64,000 nucleotides of DNA, from positions 744,001 through 808,000 of the forward strand of contig NZ_JAUSXB010000001.1 of NCBI RefSeq assembly GCF_030823375.1, read 5' to 3'. A model generated the notes under the pieces. The model searched no databases. It saw only the letters and a list, made by a program, of their open reading frames with translations, and was not told where the DNA came from. Numbering within the stretch: the stretch's first letter is position 1; each line of letters starts with the position of its first letter. Made by a program: the position numbers and the translations under genes. Shown here in pieces: positions 28,850 through 38,300 of this stretch. The DNA is from Pseudarthrobacter siccitolerans. GTDB lineage: Bacteria > Actinomycetota > Actinomycetes > Actinomycetales > Micrococcaceae.

Positions 28850-28883
28850 AAAAGCCCCCGTTTCCGAAGAACTTGGGTTCTAG
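28850..28883 (+). terminator. Left half of a terminator split by the IS element
   Basis: AAAAGCCCCCGTTTC (28850-28864) is complementary (one G-U) to GAAGCGGGGGCTTTT at 30391-30405, but 1.5 kb of IS now lies between them. The original hairpin would have served the convergent VKOR and ndk genes, with T-runs on both strands. Confidence 0.7.
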
Positions 28884-28884
28884 C

Positions 28885-28924
28885 GGTCGTTGCAACATCC
28901 AGAATTTTGGGAGTTGCAACGACC
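28885..28924 (+). repeat. Left terminal repeat plus an internal inverted copy (hairpin)
   Basis: GGTCGTTGCAAC (28885-28896) is repeated in inverted orientation at 28913-28924, perfect over 12 bp with a 16-base loop, ending directly before the GTG start of the transposase. A transcript entering from outside would fold this hairpin over the translation start. Confidence 0.8.
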
Positions 28925-30355
28925 GTGTCTCGTTTAAGCCGTGAATCATCAAGTGGAGTGCGTTCGGGCCAGGATCAGAAGGCTGCGTTTTTCGCGGTTT
29001 TTGACCGTCTTGGAAGTACGAGGGCAGCGGCCAGGGAGCTGGAACTCAATGCCAACACATGCGCTGGCTGGGTCAGGAAAGCCGGTCTGAGAGGCCGCGG
29101 GACTCCGGGCGCCGGCCCGCATCCGGGAAGGGAAGAGTTCTTCCGGCTGCGCAAGGCCGGTGTTTCCCGTCGTGAAGCGGCACGGACAGTTGGCGTGAAC
29201 ATTCGCACGGCCAGGGACTGGGACCAGGGAATCCGGAAGTCGAGCAATCGACGCATTTACCCTGACGGATGGGTGATCGACTACAAACGGGGAGTGAACT
29301 CCTTTGACACCCCGGCCGGCGTAATGGCTATGCCCGCCCCGGGCATCACCGCACTGGAAAAACCCATTGATCCGCGCTACCTGTCTCTGGAGGACCGGGA
29401 GCGGATCCGGGACCTGTCCGGACACGGTGCCTCGCAGCAGGCCATCGCTGCCGCGCTGGGCAGGTCACCGTCCACCATCAGCCGTGAGCTCGCCCGCAAC
29501 GGACGGAACGACGGTTACCAGCCCTATGCGGCGCACCGTGCTGCCGCTGCCCGCCGGACGCGGCCCAAGGCGGCCAAACTCGCAGGCGACTCGGACCTGC
29601 GTGACTACGTGAAGGACAAGCTGCTCCTACGCTGGTCTCCGGAGCAGATCAGCCACACGCTGGTCGGAGAGTTCCCTGACCAACCGGAGATGCGTGTGAG
29701 CCCAGAGACGATTTATCAAGCCCTCTACGTCCAGGCCAGAGGCGGACTCAAACGCGAAATCCAGGCAGCCCTGCGCACCGGCCGGACCCGCCGCAAACCC
29801 CACCGCAGCGGCGAGCAGCGCACTCCCCGGTTTGTGGACCCGATGGTCATGATTTCCGAGCGCCCGCCTGAGATCGAGGACCGCGCCGTGCCAGGCCATT
29901 GGGAAGGGGACCTCATCACCGGCGCCTACAACCAGTCAGCGATCGCGACCCTGGTCGAACGCACCACCCGCTACGTAATGCTCATCCACCTGCCAAATGA
30001 CCACACCGCCGAAACAGTCCGCGACGGACTCGTCAAAACCATGACCACCCTGCCGGCCCACCTGCGAGGCTCCCTGACCTGGGACCAGGGCGCGGAAATG
30101 GCCACCCACAAATCATTCACCCTTGCCACCGACATGCCCGTCTACTTCTGCGATCCCGCCAGCCCCTGGCAACGCGGCTCCAACGAGAACACCAACGGGC
30201 TCCTGCGCCAGTACTTCCCCAAAGGCACCGACCTGTCCGTCTACGGACCCGAAGATCTCGAACACGTCGCGCAGGAACTCAACGGCCGCCCACGCAAAAC
30301 GCTCGGCTGGAATACTCCAGCCGAGCGTTTACGTGATCTACTACTAACCACCTAA
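28925..30355 (+). CDS. IS30-family transposase
   Basis: The protein has about 476 residues from GTG 28925; a TTG at 28907 in the same frame would lie inside the terminal repeat hairpin. It has two helix-turn-helix regions (STRAAARELELNANTCAGWV; GASQQAIAAALGRSPSTISR) and an rve/DDE core: first Asp in HWEGDLITG, second in LTWDQGAEM, and Glu in SNENTNGLLRQYF. The C-terminal RPRKTLGWNTPAER is the usual IS30 ending. All catalytic residues are present and the frame is intact, so the element may be active. The stop lies 9 bases before the right terminal repeat. Confidence 0.95.
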   Translation: MSRLSRESSSGVRSGQDQKAAFFAVFDRLGSTRAAARELELNANTCAGWVRKAGLRGRGTPGAGPHPGREEFFRLRKAGVSRREAARTVGVNIRTARDWDQGIRKSSNRRIYPDGWVIDYKRGVNSFDTPAGVMAMPAPGITALEKPIDPRYLSLEDRERIRDLSGHGASQQAIAAALGRSPSTISRELARNGRNDGYQPYAAHRAAAARRTRPKAAKLAGDSDLRDYVKDKLLLRWSPEQISHTLVGEFPDQPEMRVSPETIYQALYVQARGGLKREIQAALRTGRTRRKPHRSGEQRTPRFVDPMVMISERPPEIEDRAVPGHWEGDLITGAYNQSAIATLVERTTRYVMLIHLPNDHTAETVRDGLVKTMTTLPAHLRGSLTWDQGAEMATHKSFTLATDMPVYFCDPASPWQRGSNENTNGLLRQYFPKGTDLSVYGPEDLEHVAQELNGRPRKTLGWNTPAERLRDLLLTT

Positions 30356-30363
30356 CCAACAGG

Positions 30364-30376
30364 TGTTGCAACGACC
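30364..30376 (-). repeat. Right terminal inverted repeat of the IS30 element
   Basis: TGTTGCAACGACC is the exact complement of the left terminal repeat at 28885-28897. The CTAG target copy follows after one unpaired base. Confidence 0.9.
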
Positions 30377-30390
30377 CCTAGAATTCGCCA

Positions 30391-30407
30391 GAAGCGGGGG
30401 CTTTTTT
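30391..30407 (-). terminator. Right half of the split terminator (ndk side)
   Basis: GAAGCGGGGGCTTTTTT at 30391-30407 is the other arm of the hairpin begun at 28850. For the ndk operon on the minus strand the hairpin can no longer form at normal distance. Confidence 0.65.
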
Positions 30408-30424
30408 GTGTGCGCGCCGGGATG

Positions 30425-30844
30425 TCAGCCCTGGAACCAGATCTTGATTTCACGCTCGGCGGAGTCGGTGGAATCGGAACCGTGCACCAGGTTCTGCTGG
30501 ACCTTCAAACCCCAGTCGCGGCCAAAGTCGCCGCGGATGGTGCCGGGGGCGGCAGTGGTGGGGTCGGTGGTGCCGGCGAGGGAGCGGAAGCCTTCAATGG
30601 CGCGGTGGCCTTCGAAGATGGCTGCCACGACCGGGCCGCTGAGCATAAATTCCACCAGGGGCTCGTAGAAGGGCTTGCCCACGTGCTCCTCGTAGTGCTG
30701 TTCCAGCAGTTCGCGGGTGGCGTCCACCTTCTTCAGTTCAGCCAGGGTGTAGCCCTTGGCTTCGATCCGGGCCAGGATGGCGCCGGTGAGGTTACGGGCG
30801 ACGCCGTCGGGCTTGATCAGGACGAGGGTGCGCTCAGTAGTCAC
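30425..30844 (-). CDS. ndk: Nucleoside diphosphate kinase
   Basis: The 139-residue Ndk transfers phosphate between nucleoside tri- and diphosphates through a phospho-His. The signature [16 protein letters not shown] carries the catalytic His, and [13 protein letters not shown] opens the fold. It is last in the ileS-folC-DUF4233-ndk operon, 39 bases after the DUF4233 gene. The stop is close to an IS30-disrupted terminator, so its mRNA 3' end may differ from that of relatives. Confidence 0.97.
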   Translation of the reverse strand: MTTERTLVLIKPDGVARNLTGAILARIEAKGYTLAELKKVDATRELLEQHYEEHVGKPFYEPLVEFMLSGPVVAAIFEGHRAIEGFRSLAGTTDPTTAAPGTIRGDFGRDWGLKVQQNLVHGSDSTDSAEREIKIWFQG

Positions 30845-30883
30845 AACTGCTCCAATGCGTTGGGATGGGTTTCGGGGACAAGT

Positions 30884-31351
30884 CTACGGGGACTGGGGCT
30901 GCTGCCCCGGCCCGGCGGCCTGGTCCGGATGGGCCGCTTCCCATTCAGACTGCTCGCGGGCCCGCTGGCCGGCTTCCCGGTCCAGCCGCATGCCCGTCCG
31001 GATCCCGTACCACCAGGCAAGGGCGAACAGGGCTCCCACCAGGAACATGGCCGGCTCGAGAATTCCGGTGAGGATCAGGACGAGCTGCAGGATCCAGCCC
31101 AGTCCAATCCCCCAGGGCTTGCTGAGGAAGGCACACGCCGCGATCATCACCACGCTCAGAGCGATGCCGGTGCCCAGGATCAGCGCCGGGGGGAATTCCC
31201 CCCGGCGCAGCCCGAACACCGCCAGGGTGGCGAAAAACATCACGAAAGCTTCCAGCAGCAGCACGGTGGAGGCAAACATCACCTTGGTGGAGCGGCGCTT
31301 CTTGGGCATGCCCGGCCGCCATTCGCGCTGGGCCTTCGTCAGCCTGGCCAC
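30884..31351 (-). CDS. DUF4233 membrane protein
   Basis: The 155-residue protein has about four hydrophobic helices (VMFASTVLLLEAFVMFFATLAVFG; ALILGTGIALSVVMIAACAFL; GWILQLVLILTGIL; AMFLVGALFALAWWYGI) and a charged Gln/Pro-rich tail. It matches the DUF4233 family that sits between folC and ndk in Actinobacteria. Function is unknown. The GTG start lies 3 bases after the folC stop, so it is co-translated with folC. Confidence 0.85.
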   Translation of the reverse strand: MARLTKAQREWRPGMPKKRRSTKVMFASTVLLLEAFVMFFATLAVFGLRRGEFPPALILGTGIALSVVMIAACAFLSKPWGIGLGWILQLVLILTGILEPAMFLVGALFALAWWYGIRTGMRLDREAGQRAREQSEWEAAHPDQAAGPGQQPQSP

Positions 31352-31354
31352 GGC

Positions 31355-32713
31355 CTACGCCTCTGTCTTTCCGAGCAGGATCCGGGCTTCGGCCACCAGG
31401 GTGATGGAGCCGGTCACCAGCACGCCGCCGGAAAGGTCGTCGTTGGCTTCGGCGCGTTCCACAGCCCACTCCAGGGCGTCGTCGAGCTTTTCCTCCACGT
31501 GCACGTTGTCCTCACCGAAGCCAAGGTCAATGGCCAGTTCGGCAAGTTCGGCCGCCGGGACCGCCCGCGGGGAGTTCGACTGCGTGAAGCAGTACTCCTC
31601 GGCCATGCCGCCCAGGGATTCCTTGAGCTGGCGAAGGATTTCCTCGGCGTCCTTTTCCTTGAGGATTCCCACCACCGGCACCAGCCTGGTGAAGGTGAAC
31701 GCTTCCTGAAGGGCGGCTGCCGACACTTTGACGCCGTCGGGGTTGTGGGCGGCGTCCACCACGATGGTGGGTGCCGTGCGGACCACTTCGAGCCGGCCCG
31801 GGGAGGTGACGGCGGCAAATCCTTCCTGCAGCACGTCGAAGCCGAGTTCCTTTTCACCACCGAAGAAGGCTTCCAGGGCTGCCACCGCTACGGCGGCGTT
31901 TTGTGCCTGGTGGGCTCCGTGCAGCGGCACCAGCAAGTCAGGGTAGCGCCCGGCGATGCCCTGGATGGTGACCATCTGGCCACCCACTGCCACGGTGCGG
32001 GACTCGACGCCGAACTCCACGCCTTCGAATTTGAAGGGAACACCAACGTCCTTGGCCTTCTCCAGCAGGACCTGCGCCGCGTCAAGGGGCTGGGCCGCGC
32101 TGACGAGGTAGCCGCCGGGTTTGATGATCCCGGCCTTTTCGTGGGCGATGTCCTCGGTGGTGTCCCCCAGCAGGTCCGTGTGGTCCAGCGAGATGGGCGT
32201 GACCACCGAAACCTGTCCGTCGCCCACGTTGGTGGCATCCGTGATGCCGCCGAGTCCCACTTCGATGACCGCCACGTTGACGGGCTGGTCCGCGAAGATG
32301 GCAAAGCCGAGGATGGTGAGGCATTCGAAGTAGGTCAGGCGCGGCTGCCCGTCCGCTTCCAGTTCCGCGTCCACAATCTGCAGGTACGGCCGGATTTCGT
32401 CCCAGATCCGGACGAACGTTTCATCGGAGACAGGCTGCCCGTCGATGCTGATGCGCTCGGTCACCTTGGACAGGTGCGGGCTGGTGTACCGCCCGGTGCT
32501 GAGGCCGTGGGCCCGCAACACCGATTCGATCATGCGGGCCGTGGAAGTCTTGCCGTTGGTCCCGGTCACGTGGATGATCGGGTACGCCTTGTTGGGCTCC
32601 CCCAGCACGTCCATGGCCCGGAACAACGGGGCCAGCCGCGGCTCCATCTTGTTCTCCGGCGCCCGGCCCAGCAGTTCGGCGTAGACGCTCTCTACGGAAA
32701 ATTCGTCAGTCAT
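31355..32713 (-). CDS. folC: Folylpolyglutamate synthase / dihydrofolate synthase
   Basis: FolC adds glutamate to dihydropteroate and to folates in the cytoplasm. The 452-residue protein has the Mur-ligase-type P-loop HVTGTNGKTSTARM (about residues 48-61), SPHLSKVTERISI, EVGLGGITDATN, and DAAHNPDGVK in the C-terminal domain. The start is an ATG 4 bases after the ileS stop; the stop lies 3 bases before the DUF4233 start. Confidence 0.96.
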   Translation of the reverse strand: MTDEFSVESVYAELLGRAPENKMEPRLAPLFRAMDVLGEPNKAYPIIHVTGTNGKTSTARMIESVLRAHGLSTGRYTSPHLSKVTERISIDGQPVSDETFVRIWDEIRPYLQIVDAELEADGQPRLTYFECLTILGFAIFADQPVNVAVIEVGLGGITDATNVGDGQVSVVTPISLDHTDLLGDTTEDIAHEKAGIIKPGGYLVSAAQPLDAAQVLLEKAKDVGVPFKFEGVEFGVESRTVAVGGQMVTIQGIAGRYPDLLVPLHGAHQAQNAAVAVAALEAFFGGEKELGFDVLQEGFAAVTSPGRLEVVRTAPTIVVDAAHNPDGVKVSAAALQEAFTFTRLVPVVGILKEKDAEEILRQLKESLGGMAEEYCFTQSNSPRAVPAAELAELAIDLGFGEDNVHVEEKLDDALEWAVERAEANDDLSGGVLVTGSITLVAEARILLGKTEA

Positions 32714-32717
32714 GGAT

Positions 32718-35700
32718 TCAGGCCTCTACTTTTTCGACGGTGACAGCCGGTTCGGCAACGTCCGCGGGTTCTGCCGCGAGGTCCACGGTAAGGGTCTCGC
32801 CCTTCACCAGGTCCGCGTTGGCCAGCAGGGCGTCGACGACGTTCTGCCGGGCAGTCACGGAGGTCCGGATCCGGTCGCTGACATTCAGTCCGGCGTCCTT
32901 GCGTGCCTGCTGGATGGAGCGGACCATGTCCCGGGCCAGGCCTTCAGCCTCCAACTCGGGCGTGACCTCGGTGTTGAGGACCACAAACCCGCCGCCGGGG
33001 AGGACCGCGACGGAAGCAGAACCGCCGTCGGACTCTGCCACCACCGTCTCCAGCGTGTACTCCTGCGGTTCCAGCTGCAGCCCCCCGGCCACCACCAGGC
33101 CTGCATCGTCCACCGACCAGTCACCGGACTTGGCGCCCTTGATGGCGGCCTGGACATTCTTGCCCAGCCGCGGGCCGGCAGCGCGTGCGTTGACCACCAG
33201 CTTCTGCTGGATCCCAAACTCCTCCGGGGAGGCCGTGGCGGCGTCCAGCAGGCGGACCGAGCGGAGGTTGAGTTCGTCCGCGACGACGGCGGCAAAGCCG
33301 GCCAGCGCATCGGCACCGGGTGCCACCACGGTCAGTTCCTGCAGCGGCAGGCGGACGCGCAGGTTAGCTGCCTTGCGGAGCGAGGATCCGGTGGAGCAGA
33401 TCTGCTGCACCTTGTCCATGGCCTGCACCAGGTCCGGGTTCGCAGGGAACAGGCCGGCATCGGGCCAGTCGGCCAGGTGTACCGAGCGGCCGCCGGTGAG
33501 GCCGCGCCAGATTTCCTCGGAGACCAGCGGCAGGAGGGAAGCCGCCACCCGGGTGACGGTTTCCAGCGCGGTGAACAGTGCGTCAAAAGCGTCCTGGTCC
33601 TCGTCAAAGAACCGCTGCCGGCTCCGGCGGACGTACCAGTTGGTCAGCATGTCCAGGTAGCTGCGCAGTTCGTCGCAGGCGCCCGAGATGTCGTAGGTGT
33701 CCAGCTGTGCCGTCATGTTCCGGACCAGCTCGCCGGTGTTGGCCAGCAAGTACCGGTCCAGCATGTCGGTGTAGCCGTCATAGCGGAGCCTGGCGTCATA
33801 GCCGCTGCCACCGGCGGCGGCGTTCGTGTAGAGCGTGAAGAAGCTGTACACGTTCCACAGCGGCAGGATGACCTGGCGGACGCCGTCGCGGATTCCCTGC
33901 TCGGTGACCACCAGGTTGCCGCCCCGGAGGATCGGGCTGGACATCAGGAACCAGCGCATGGCGTCCGAGCCGTCACGGTCCAGCACCTCGGAGACGTCCG
34001 GGTAGTTGCGCAGGCTCTTGGACATCTTCTGCCCGTCCGAGCCGAGCACGATGCCGTGGCTGATGACGTTCCGGAACGCCGGCCGGTCAAACAAAGCGGT
34101 GGACAGGATGTGCAGCATGTAGAACCAGCCGCGGGTCTGGCCGATGTACTCCACGATGAAGTCGGCCGGGTTGTGGGTATCGAACCAGGCCTCGTTCTGG
34201 AACGGGTAGTGCACCTGGCCGTAGGGCATGGAGCCGGAGTCGAACCAGACGTCCAGCACGTCCTCCACGCGCCGCATCACCGACTGGCCCTCTTCAGGCG
34301 TGCGGGGATCGTCCGGGTTGGGCCTGGTCAGTTCGTCGATGAAGGGTCGGTGCAGGTCAACCTGGCCGTCCTTGTTCAGCGGCAGGCGGCCGAAGTCGGC
34401 CTCGATCTCTGCCAGGGAGCCGTACACGTCCGTGCGCGGGTACTCCGGATCAGTGGACTGCCACACGGGGATGGGGCTGCCCCAGTACCGGTTGCGGCTG
34501 ATGGACCAGTCCCGGGCGTTTTCCAGCCACTTGCCGAACTGGCCGTCCTTGACGTTGCCGGGGATCCAGTTGATCTCCTGGTTCAGTTCGGACATCCGGT
34601 CCTTGAACTTGGTGACCTCCACGTACCAGGAGGACACGGCGCGGTAGATCAGCGGGTTGCGGCAGCGCCAGCAGTGCGGGTAGCTGTGCTCGTAGCTGGC
34701 CTGGCGGACCAGCCGGCCCTGGGCGCGCAGCACCTGGGTGATGGGTTTGTTGGCCTCGAAAACCTGCAGGCCCACGATGTCGTGGAGGTCGCCGTGCTTG
34801 AACAGCGGGAGGAACCTGGCGCCCTCGTCAACGGACAGGACCACCGGGATGCCTGCTTCTTCACAGACCTTCTGGTCGTCCTCGCCATAGGCCGGAGCCT
34901 GGTGGACGACGCCGGTGCCGTCGGTGGTGGTGACGTAGTCGGCCACCAGGATCCGCCAGGCATTTTCCATGCCGTACTTTTCGTTGTCGCTGAAGTCCTG
35001 CCACAGCGGCTGGTAGGCAAGGCCCTCCAGCTCGGCGCCGGTGTGGGTGGAGACTACGGCGGCCTGGGCTGCCTCGAAATCGTCGTATCCGAGGTCCTTG
35101 GCATAGCTCCCCAGCAGGTCGGCGGCGAGCAGGAAGCTGCCGCTGACCGGCACGTCCGCGGAGGCGGCCTTGATCCCGTTGGGGCCGGCCGGCAGGACGG
35201 CGTAGGTGATGGAAGGCCCGACGGCGAGCGCCGCGTTCGTGGGCAGGGTCCAGGGGGTGGTGGTCCAGGCGAGGGCCTGCACCCCTTCCAGCTGCCGGGA
35301 AAGTTCGGACTCACCGGCGAGGAGGGGGAACGTCACGGTGACGGTCTGGTCCTGGCGGTTCTTGTAGACGTCGTCGTCCATGCGCAGCTCATGGTTGGAC
35401 AGCGGCGTCTCGTCCTTCCAGCAGTAGGGCAGCACGCGGTAGCCGTTGTAGGTCAGCCCCTTTTCGTGCAGCTGTTTGAACGCCCAGAGGACGGACTCCA
35501 TGTACTCAACGTTGAGGGTCTTGTAGTCGTTGTCGAAGTCCACCCAGCGGGCCTGGCGGGTGACGTAGCTGCGCCACTCGTCGGCGTACTTCATGACGGA
35601 GGCGCGGCAGGCGTCGTTGAACTTGTCGATGCCCATGGCTTCGATCTGGGTCTTGTCCGTCATGCCGAGCTGCTTCATGGCTTCCAGCTCGGCAGGCAGC

Positions 35701-36026
35701 CCGTGGGTGTCCCAGCCGAAGCGGCGCTCCACGCGCTTGCCGCGCTGCGTCTGGTAGCGGCCCACCAGGTCCTTGGCGTACCCGGTGAGCAGGTGGCCGT
35801 AGTGCGGCAGGCCGTTGGCGAACGGCGGGCCGTCGTAGAAGACGAATTCATTGCTGCCGGGTTCACCGCCGGGGGCGTCCGCGCTGCGCTGGTCGATGCT
35901 GGCCTGGAAGGTGCCGTCCTGGTCCCAGTACTTGAGGATGCGTTCTTCGATTTCCGGAAACTTCACGGAGGCGGAAACGCCGCGCGTGCCACTGGCGGAG
36001 GCTGAGGCCTTGGGGTAATACGTCAT
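32718..36026 (-). CDS. ileS: Isoleucyl-tRNA synthetase (eukaryote-like, type 2)
   Basis: The 1102-residue protein charges tRNA-Ile. The class I signatures are GLPHYGHLL (HIGH motif, near residue 70) and [12 protein letters not shown]. The editing domain lies between them, and the C-terminal anticodon-binding region is long. Length and the HYGH form of the HIGH motif place it with the eukaryote-like class 2 IleRS, a class known to be less sensitive to mupirocin; sensitivity here is untested. The ATG at 36026 follows GAGAG closely. It is preceded by an Ile-type T-box leader and followed by folC. Confidence 0.97.
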   Translation of the reverse strand: MTYYPKASASASGTRGVSASVKFPEIEERILKYWDQDGTFQASIDQRSADAPGGEPGSNEFVFYDGPPFANGLPHYGHLLTGYAKDLVGRYQTQRGKRVERRFGWDTHGLPAELEAMKQLGMTDKTQIEAMGIDKFNDACRASVMKYADEWRSYVTRQARWVDFDNDYKTLNVEYMESVLWAFKQLHEKGLTYNGYRVLPYCWKDETPLSNHELRMDDDVYKNRQDQTVTVTFPLLAGESELSRQLEGVQALAWTTTPWTLPTNAALAVGPSITYAVLPAGPNGIKAASADVPVSGSFLLAADLLGSYAKDLGYDDFEAAQAAVVSTHTGAELEGLAYQPLWQDFSDNEKYGMENAWRILVADYVTTTDGTGVVHQAPAYGEDDQKVCEEAGIPVVLSVDEGARFLPLFKHGDLHDIVGLQVFEANKPITQVLRAQGRLVRQASYEHSYPHCWRCRNPLIYRAVSSWYVEVTKFKDRMSELNQEINWIPGNVKDGQFGKWLENARDWSISRNRYWGSPIPVWQSTDPEYPRTDVYGSLAEIEADFGRLPLNKDGQVDLHRPFIDELTRPNPDDPRTPEEGQSVMRRVEDVLDVWFDSGSMPYGQVHYPFQNEAWFDTHNPADFIVEYIGQTRGWFYMLHILSTALFDRPAFRNVISHGIVLGSDGQKMSKSLRNYPDVSEVLDRDGSDAMRWFLMSSPILRGGNLVVTEQGIRDGVRQVILPLWNVYSFFTLYTNAAAGGSGYDARLRYDGYTDMLDRYLLANTGELVRNMTAQLDTYDISGACDELRSYLDMLTNWYVRRSRQRFFDEDQDAFDALFTALETVTRVAASLLPLVSEEIWRGLTGGRSVHLADWPDAGLFPANPDLVQAMDKVQQICSTGSSLRKAANLRVRLPLQELTVVAPGADALAGFAAVVADELNLRSVRLLDAATASPEEFGIQQKLVVNARAAGPRLGKNVQAAIKGAKSGDWSVDDAGLVVAGGLQLEPQEYTLETVVAESDGGSASVAVLPGGGFVVLNTEVTPELEAEGLARDMVRSIQQARKDAGLNVSDRIRTSVTARQNVVDALLANADLVKGETLTVDLAAEPADVAEPAVTVEKVEA

Positions 36027-36305
36027 TCTCTCGACATCCTGGGTTGAGCTTGGCGAACTGCCGGCTTGCGCCGTTCGTTCCGTTCAGGATGCGAGGACGG
36101 CTGCCGTGTTGTCCTTCCGGACTCCACGCCCACCGCGGTACCACCTCACTTACCGGCGCTGCCGGCTCCCTGGGGAACCGTCCTGCTCCGGCCGCTCATT
36201 GACTGCTGTGACGGGCTTACCCGTCCGGTTCTACTGGCGCTGCCCGCAGTGATGGCGGTTGGCGCGTTCTTCCGGAAGCTCACCGGTGATAGCCGGGTCA
36301 TAGCC
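36027..36305 (-). promoter_or_regulatory. T-box riboswitch leader of ileS
   Basis: On the minus strand the conserved T-box sequence AGGTGGTACCGCGG is at 36146-36133. The upstream Stem I region contains CTATCACCGGTGAGCTTCCG, where ATC at 36290-36288 is the likely Ile specifier codon. A -10-like TAGACT at 36318-36313 would start the RNA near 36305. There is no terminator with a T-run after the T-box, so control is probably at translation, as known for actinobacterial ileS T-boxes. Confidence 0.88.
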
Positions 36306-36386
36306 GCTTTAGAGTCTACTATTCACCGGGCAAAGTTTTCCATTCAATGCTGCCATCAGGGGCCACCGGTGCCTAGAATCGGAGCC

Positions 36387-37427
36387 ATGACTGCTGCCGG
36401 CAGCCGGCGCGGGCTTGGCCGTCGGAAACCCCGCAAACGCGCAACCCGTATGGCCCTGGCCTTTCGCTGGCTGGCTGCCGGGGCGGCGGCACCCGCCGCG
36501 GCAGCGTCGTTACTTCGTGCCACATCTGCTGACTGGCCGGTCCTGGGCGTACAGCTGCTGTCCTTTGTGCCCTGGTTCACGGTGCCGGCCACTGCGGCTT
36601 TCCTGCTGGCCCTGCCGGCGCGCAGCAGGCCCCTCCAACTGCTGACGGCGGCACTGCTCGGGGTGCAGATTGTGTGGCTCCTCCCGGTGAGCGCGAGCCC
36701 CGCGGCGGCGAACCCGGGCGGGCCAGAGGTTCAGATCAGGGCCATGACCCTTAATGCGGAGCTGGGCGGGGCAGAAGCCGAAGACATCGTCAAGCTGGTC
36801 CGGGAGCAGGGCGTTGACCTGCTGGCTCTCGAAGAATTCACCGGCGGCCTGGAGGACAGGCTCGCCGCCGCGGGACTCCTGTCCCTGCTCCCCCACCAGG
36901 TATCACATCCGCGGGACGGCGCCGGGGGCGCGGCTGTCTATTCTTCCTTCCCGTTGCGCGACGCCGGCGTTATACGGGGCACTGGCTTCACCATGCCGGT
37001 TGTCGACCTGGATTTGGGCACCGTAAACGGCGCGGCACTGCAGGTGGTGGCTGTGCATTGCCTGGCTCCGGTGGGTGACGGCCTGGCCCGGTGGCGCAGT
37101 GACCTTGCGGCCCTGGCCCGGACCGGCACCGGATCGGGATCCAGGCCGCTGCTCCTGGCGGGCGACTTCAACGCCACGTTCGACCACCATGAATTCCGGG
37201 CACTGCTGGCGGGGACAGGAGGCGGGCGCGAACTGGCGGACGTAGCGGCCTCCCTCGGCGACAGGCTCATCCCCACCTGGCCGATGCGCGGCTACAGCCT
37301 TCCCGGCATAACGCTGGACCATCTGGTCACGAGCCAGGACATCGGGGGCACCGGCTACTCGGTCCACCGGATACCGGGCACGGACCACGCAGCGGTGCTG
37401 GCCACCTTGGCCATCCCGGTTGGCTAG
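36387..37427 (+). CDS. Endonuclease/exonuclease/phosphatase family membrane protein
   Basis: The product is 346 residues. A basic N-terminus (RRGLGRRKPRKRATR) and two or three membrane helices (residues about 27-110) precede an exposed EEP domain. The EEP motifs are RAMTLNAELGG, LALEEFTGG, LLLAGDFNATFDHHEFR and a C-terminal GTDHAAVLATL, so the metal and catalytic residues (N, E, D, N, D, H) are present. The substrate could be a phospholipid, nucleic acid or phosphoester. I chose the ATG at 36387 with GGAG upstream; the longer frame to the left runs through the ileS T-box. Its stop overlaps that of the convergent SDR gene. Confidence 0.82.
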   Translation: MTAAGSRRGLGRRKPRKRATRMALAFRWLAAGAAAPAAAASLLRATSADWPVLGVQLLSFVPWFTVPATAAFLLALPARSRPLQLLTAALLGVQIVWLLPVSASPAAANPGGPEVQIRAMTLNAELGGAEAEDIVKLVREQGVDLLALEEFTGGLEDRLAAAGLLSLLPHQVSHPRDGAGGAAVYSSFPLRDAGVIRGTGFTMPVVDLDLGTVNGAALQVVAVHCLAPVGDGLARWRSDLAALARTGTGSGSRPLLLAGDFNATFDHHEFRALLAGTGGGRELADVAASLGDRLIPTWPMRGYSLPGITLDHLVTSQDIGGTGYSVHRIPGTDHAAVLATLAIPVG

Positions 37428-38182
37428 CCCTTCCGGATCAGTTTGTGGTTGGCGGCCTGCGCCACCGGCCGGATGACAATTTGGTCCAGGTTGACGTGGT
37501 GCGGGGCACTGACGGCGTACCTGACCACGTCTGCCACGTCCCCGGCGGTGAGCGGCTTTTCCACGCCCTGGTACACCTTTTGGGCGGCCTGCCGGTCACC
37601 CAGCCGGTTCAGCGCGAATTCCTCCGTGTAGACCAGCCCGGGGGCCACTTCGATGACCCGGAGGTTGTTTTCCGCTTCCTCCAGCCGCAGCGCCCCGGTC
37701 ATCGCATGCTGGGCGAATTTGGCGGCGTTGTAGCCGCCTCCGCCTTCGTAGGCTGCCAGGCCGGCGGTGGAGGTCAGGTTCAGCACGGTTCCCTCGCCGT
37801 GGGCGCGGAGCATGGGCAGGAAGGCGCGGGTCAGCTTCATGGTGCCCAGCACGTTCACCCGGTACATCCATTCCCAGTCCTCGGTGCTGGCCTCGCCCAC
37901 GGTATCGGCGCCCCGTGCACCGCCGGCGATGTTGATGAGCGTGTCGATGCCCCCTGCTTCCGTGACCCGGGCAAGTAGCCGGGACACGTCGTCGTCCGCG
38001 GAAATATCTGCAGTAATTGCGACGGCGCCGGTCTCGGCTTCCAGCGTGGCGAGCCGGTCCTCGCGGCGGGCCACGGCGAAGACGGTCCAGCCGTCCGCTG
38101 CCAGGGCGCGGACGGTTGCCTCGCCGATTCCGCTGCTCGCGCCGGTCACCAAAGCTGCCTTTTTCTGGAAGTCCGAAGTCAT
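37424..38182 (-). CDS. SDR-family NAD(P)-dependent oxidoreductase
   Basis: The 252-residue classical short-chain dehydrogenase has the cofactor motif VTGASSGIGEATVRA (about residues 13-27), NIAGGARG (NNAG-like), a catalytic Ser in LNLTSTAGLAAY and YNAAK. The second position of the cofactor fold (AVARRED) suggests NADP preference. It resembles the YdfG/serine-dehydrogenase-like group acting on 3-hydroxy acids, but the substrate cannot be assigned. It stands alone between two convergent or divergent genes. Confidence 0.9.
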   Translation of the reverse strand: MTSDFQKKAALVTGASSGIGEATVRALAADGWTVFAVARREDRLATLEAETGAVAITADISADDDVSRLLARVTEAGGIDTLINIAGGARGADTVGEASTEDWEWMYRVNVLGTMKLTRAFLPMLRAHGEGTVLNLTSTAGLAAYEGGGGYNAAKFAQHAMTGALRLEEAENNLRVIEVAPGLVYTEEFALNRLGDRQAAQKVYQGVEKPLTAGDVADVVRYAVSAPHHVNLDQIVIRPVAQAANHKLIRKG

Positions 38183-38300
38183 GGCACCACCCTAACCTCC
38201 CCTGCCCGGAGATCAGTCCGGCGTGTTTCCCCGGATGAACCGGCGCCTGCGGACCTGCTGGTGGGCCGGGGGATGTTCGCGGCCATGAAACAATTGGCAG

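Larger units (their letters stand above)
28884..30377 (+). mobile_element. IS30-family insertion sequence, complete
   Basis: The element is 1494 bp. Its terminal inverted repeats are GGTCGTTGCAACA at 28885-28897 and its perfect complement at 30364-30376 (13/13); the outermost base on each side does not match. It is flanked by CTAG on both sides (28880-28883 and 30378-30381), the probable target duplication. The restored target reads TTCTAGAA, a palindrome, in line with the IS30 preference for palindromic targets. It contains one intact transposase gene and has interrupted a terminator loop rather than a gene. Confidence 0.9.

Noticed and set aside
30410-32743. Plus-strand open frame of 777 codons
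   Set aside because: It crosses the reverse strands of ndk, the DUF4233 gene and folC; it is a shadow frame.
32712-36005. Plus-strand open frame of 1097 codons
   Set aside because: It lies exactly antisense to ileS; high GC in third positions removes stops from the opposite strand, and the translation has no family features.
36066-36386. N-terminal extension of the EEP-family protein
   Set aside because: It lies over the reverse strand of the ileS T-box leader; the ATG at 36387 has its own ribosome-binding site.
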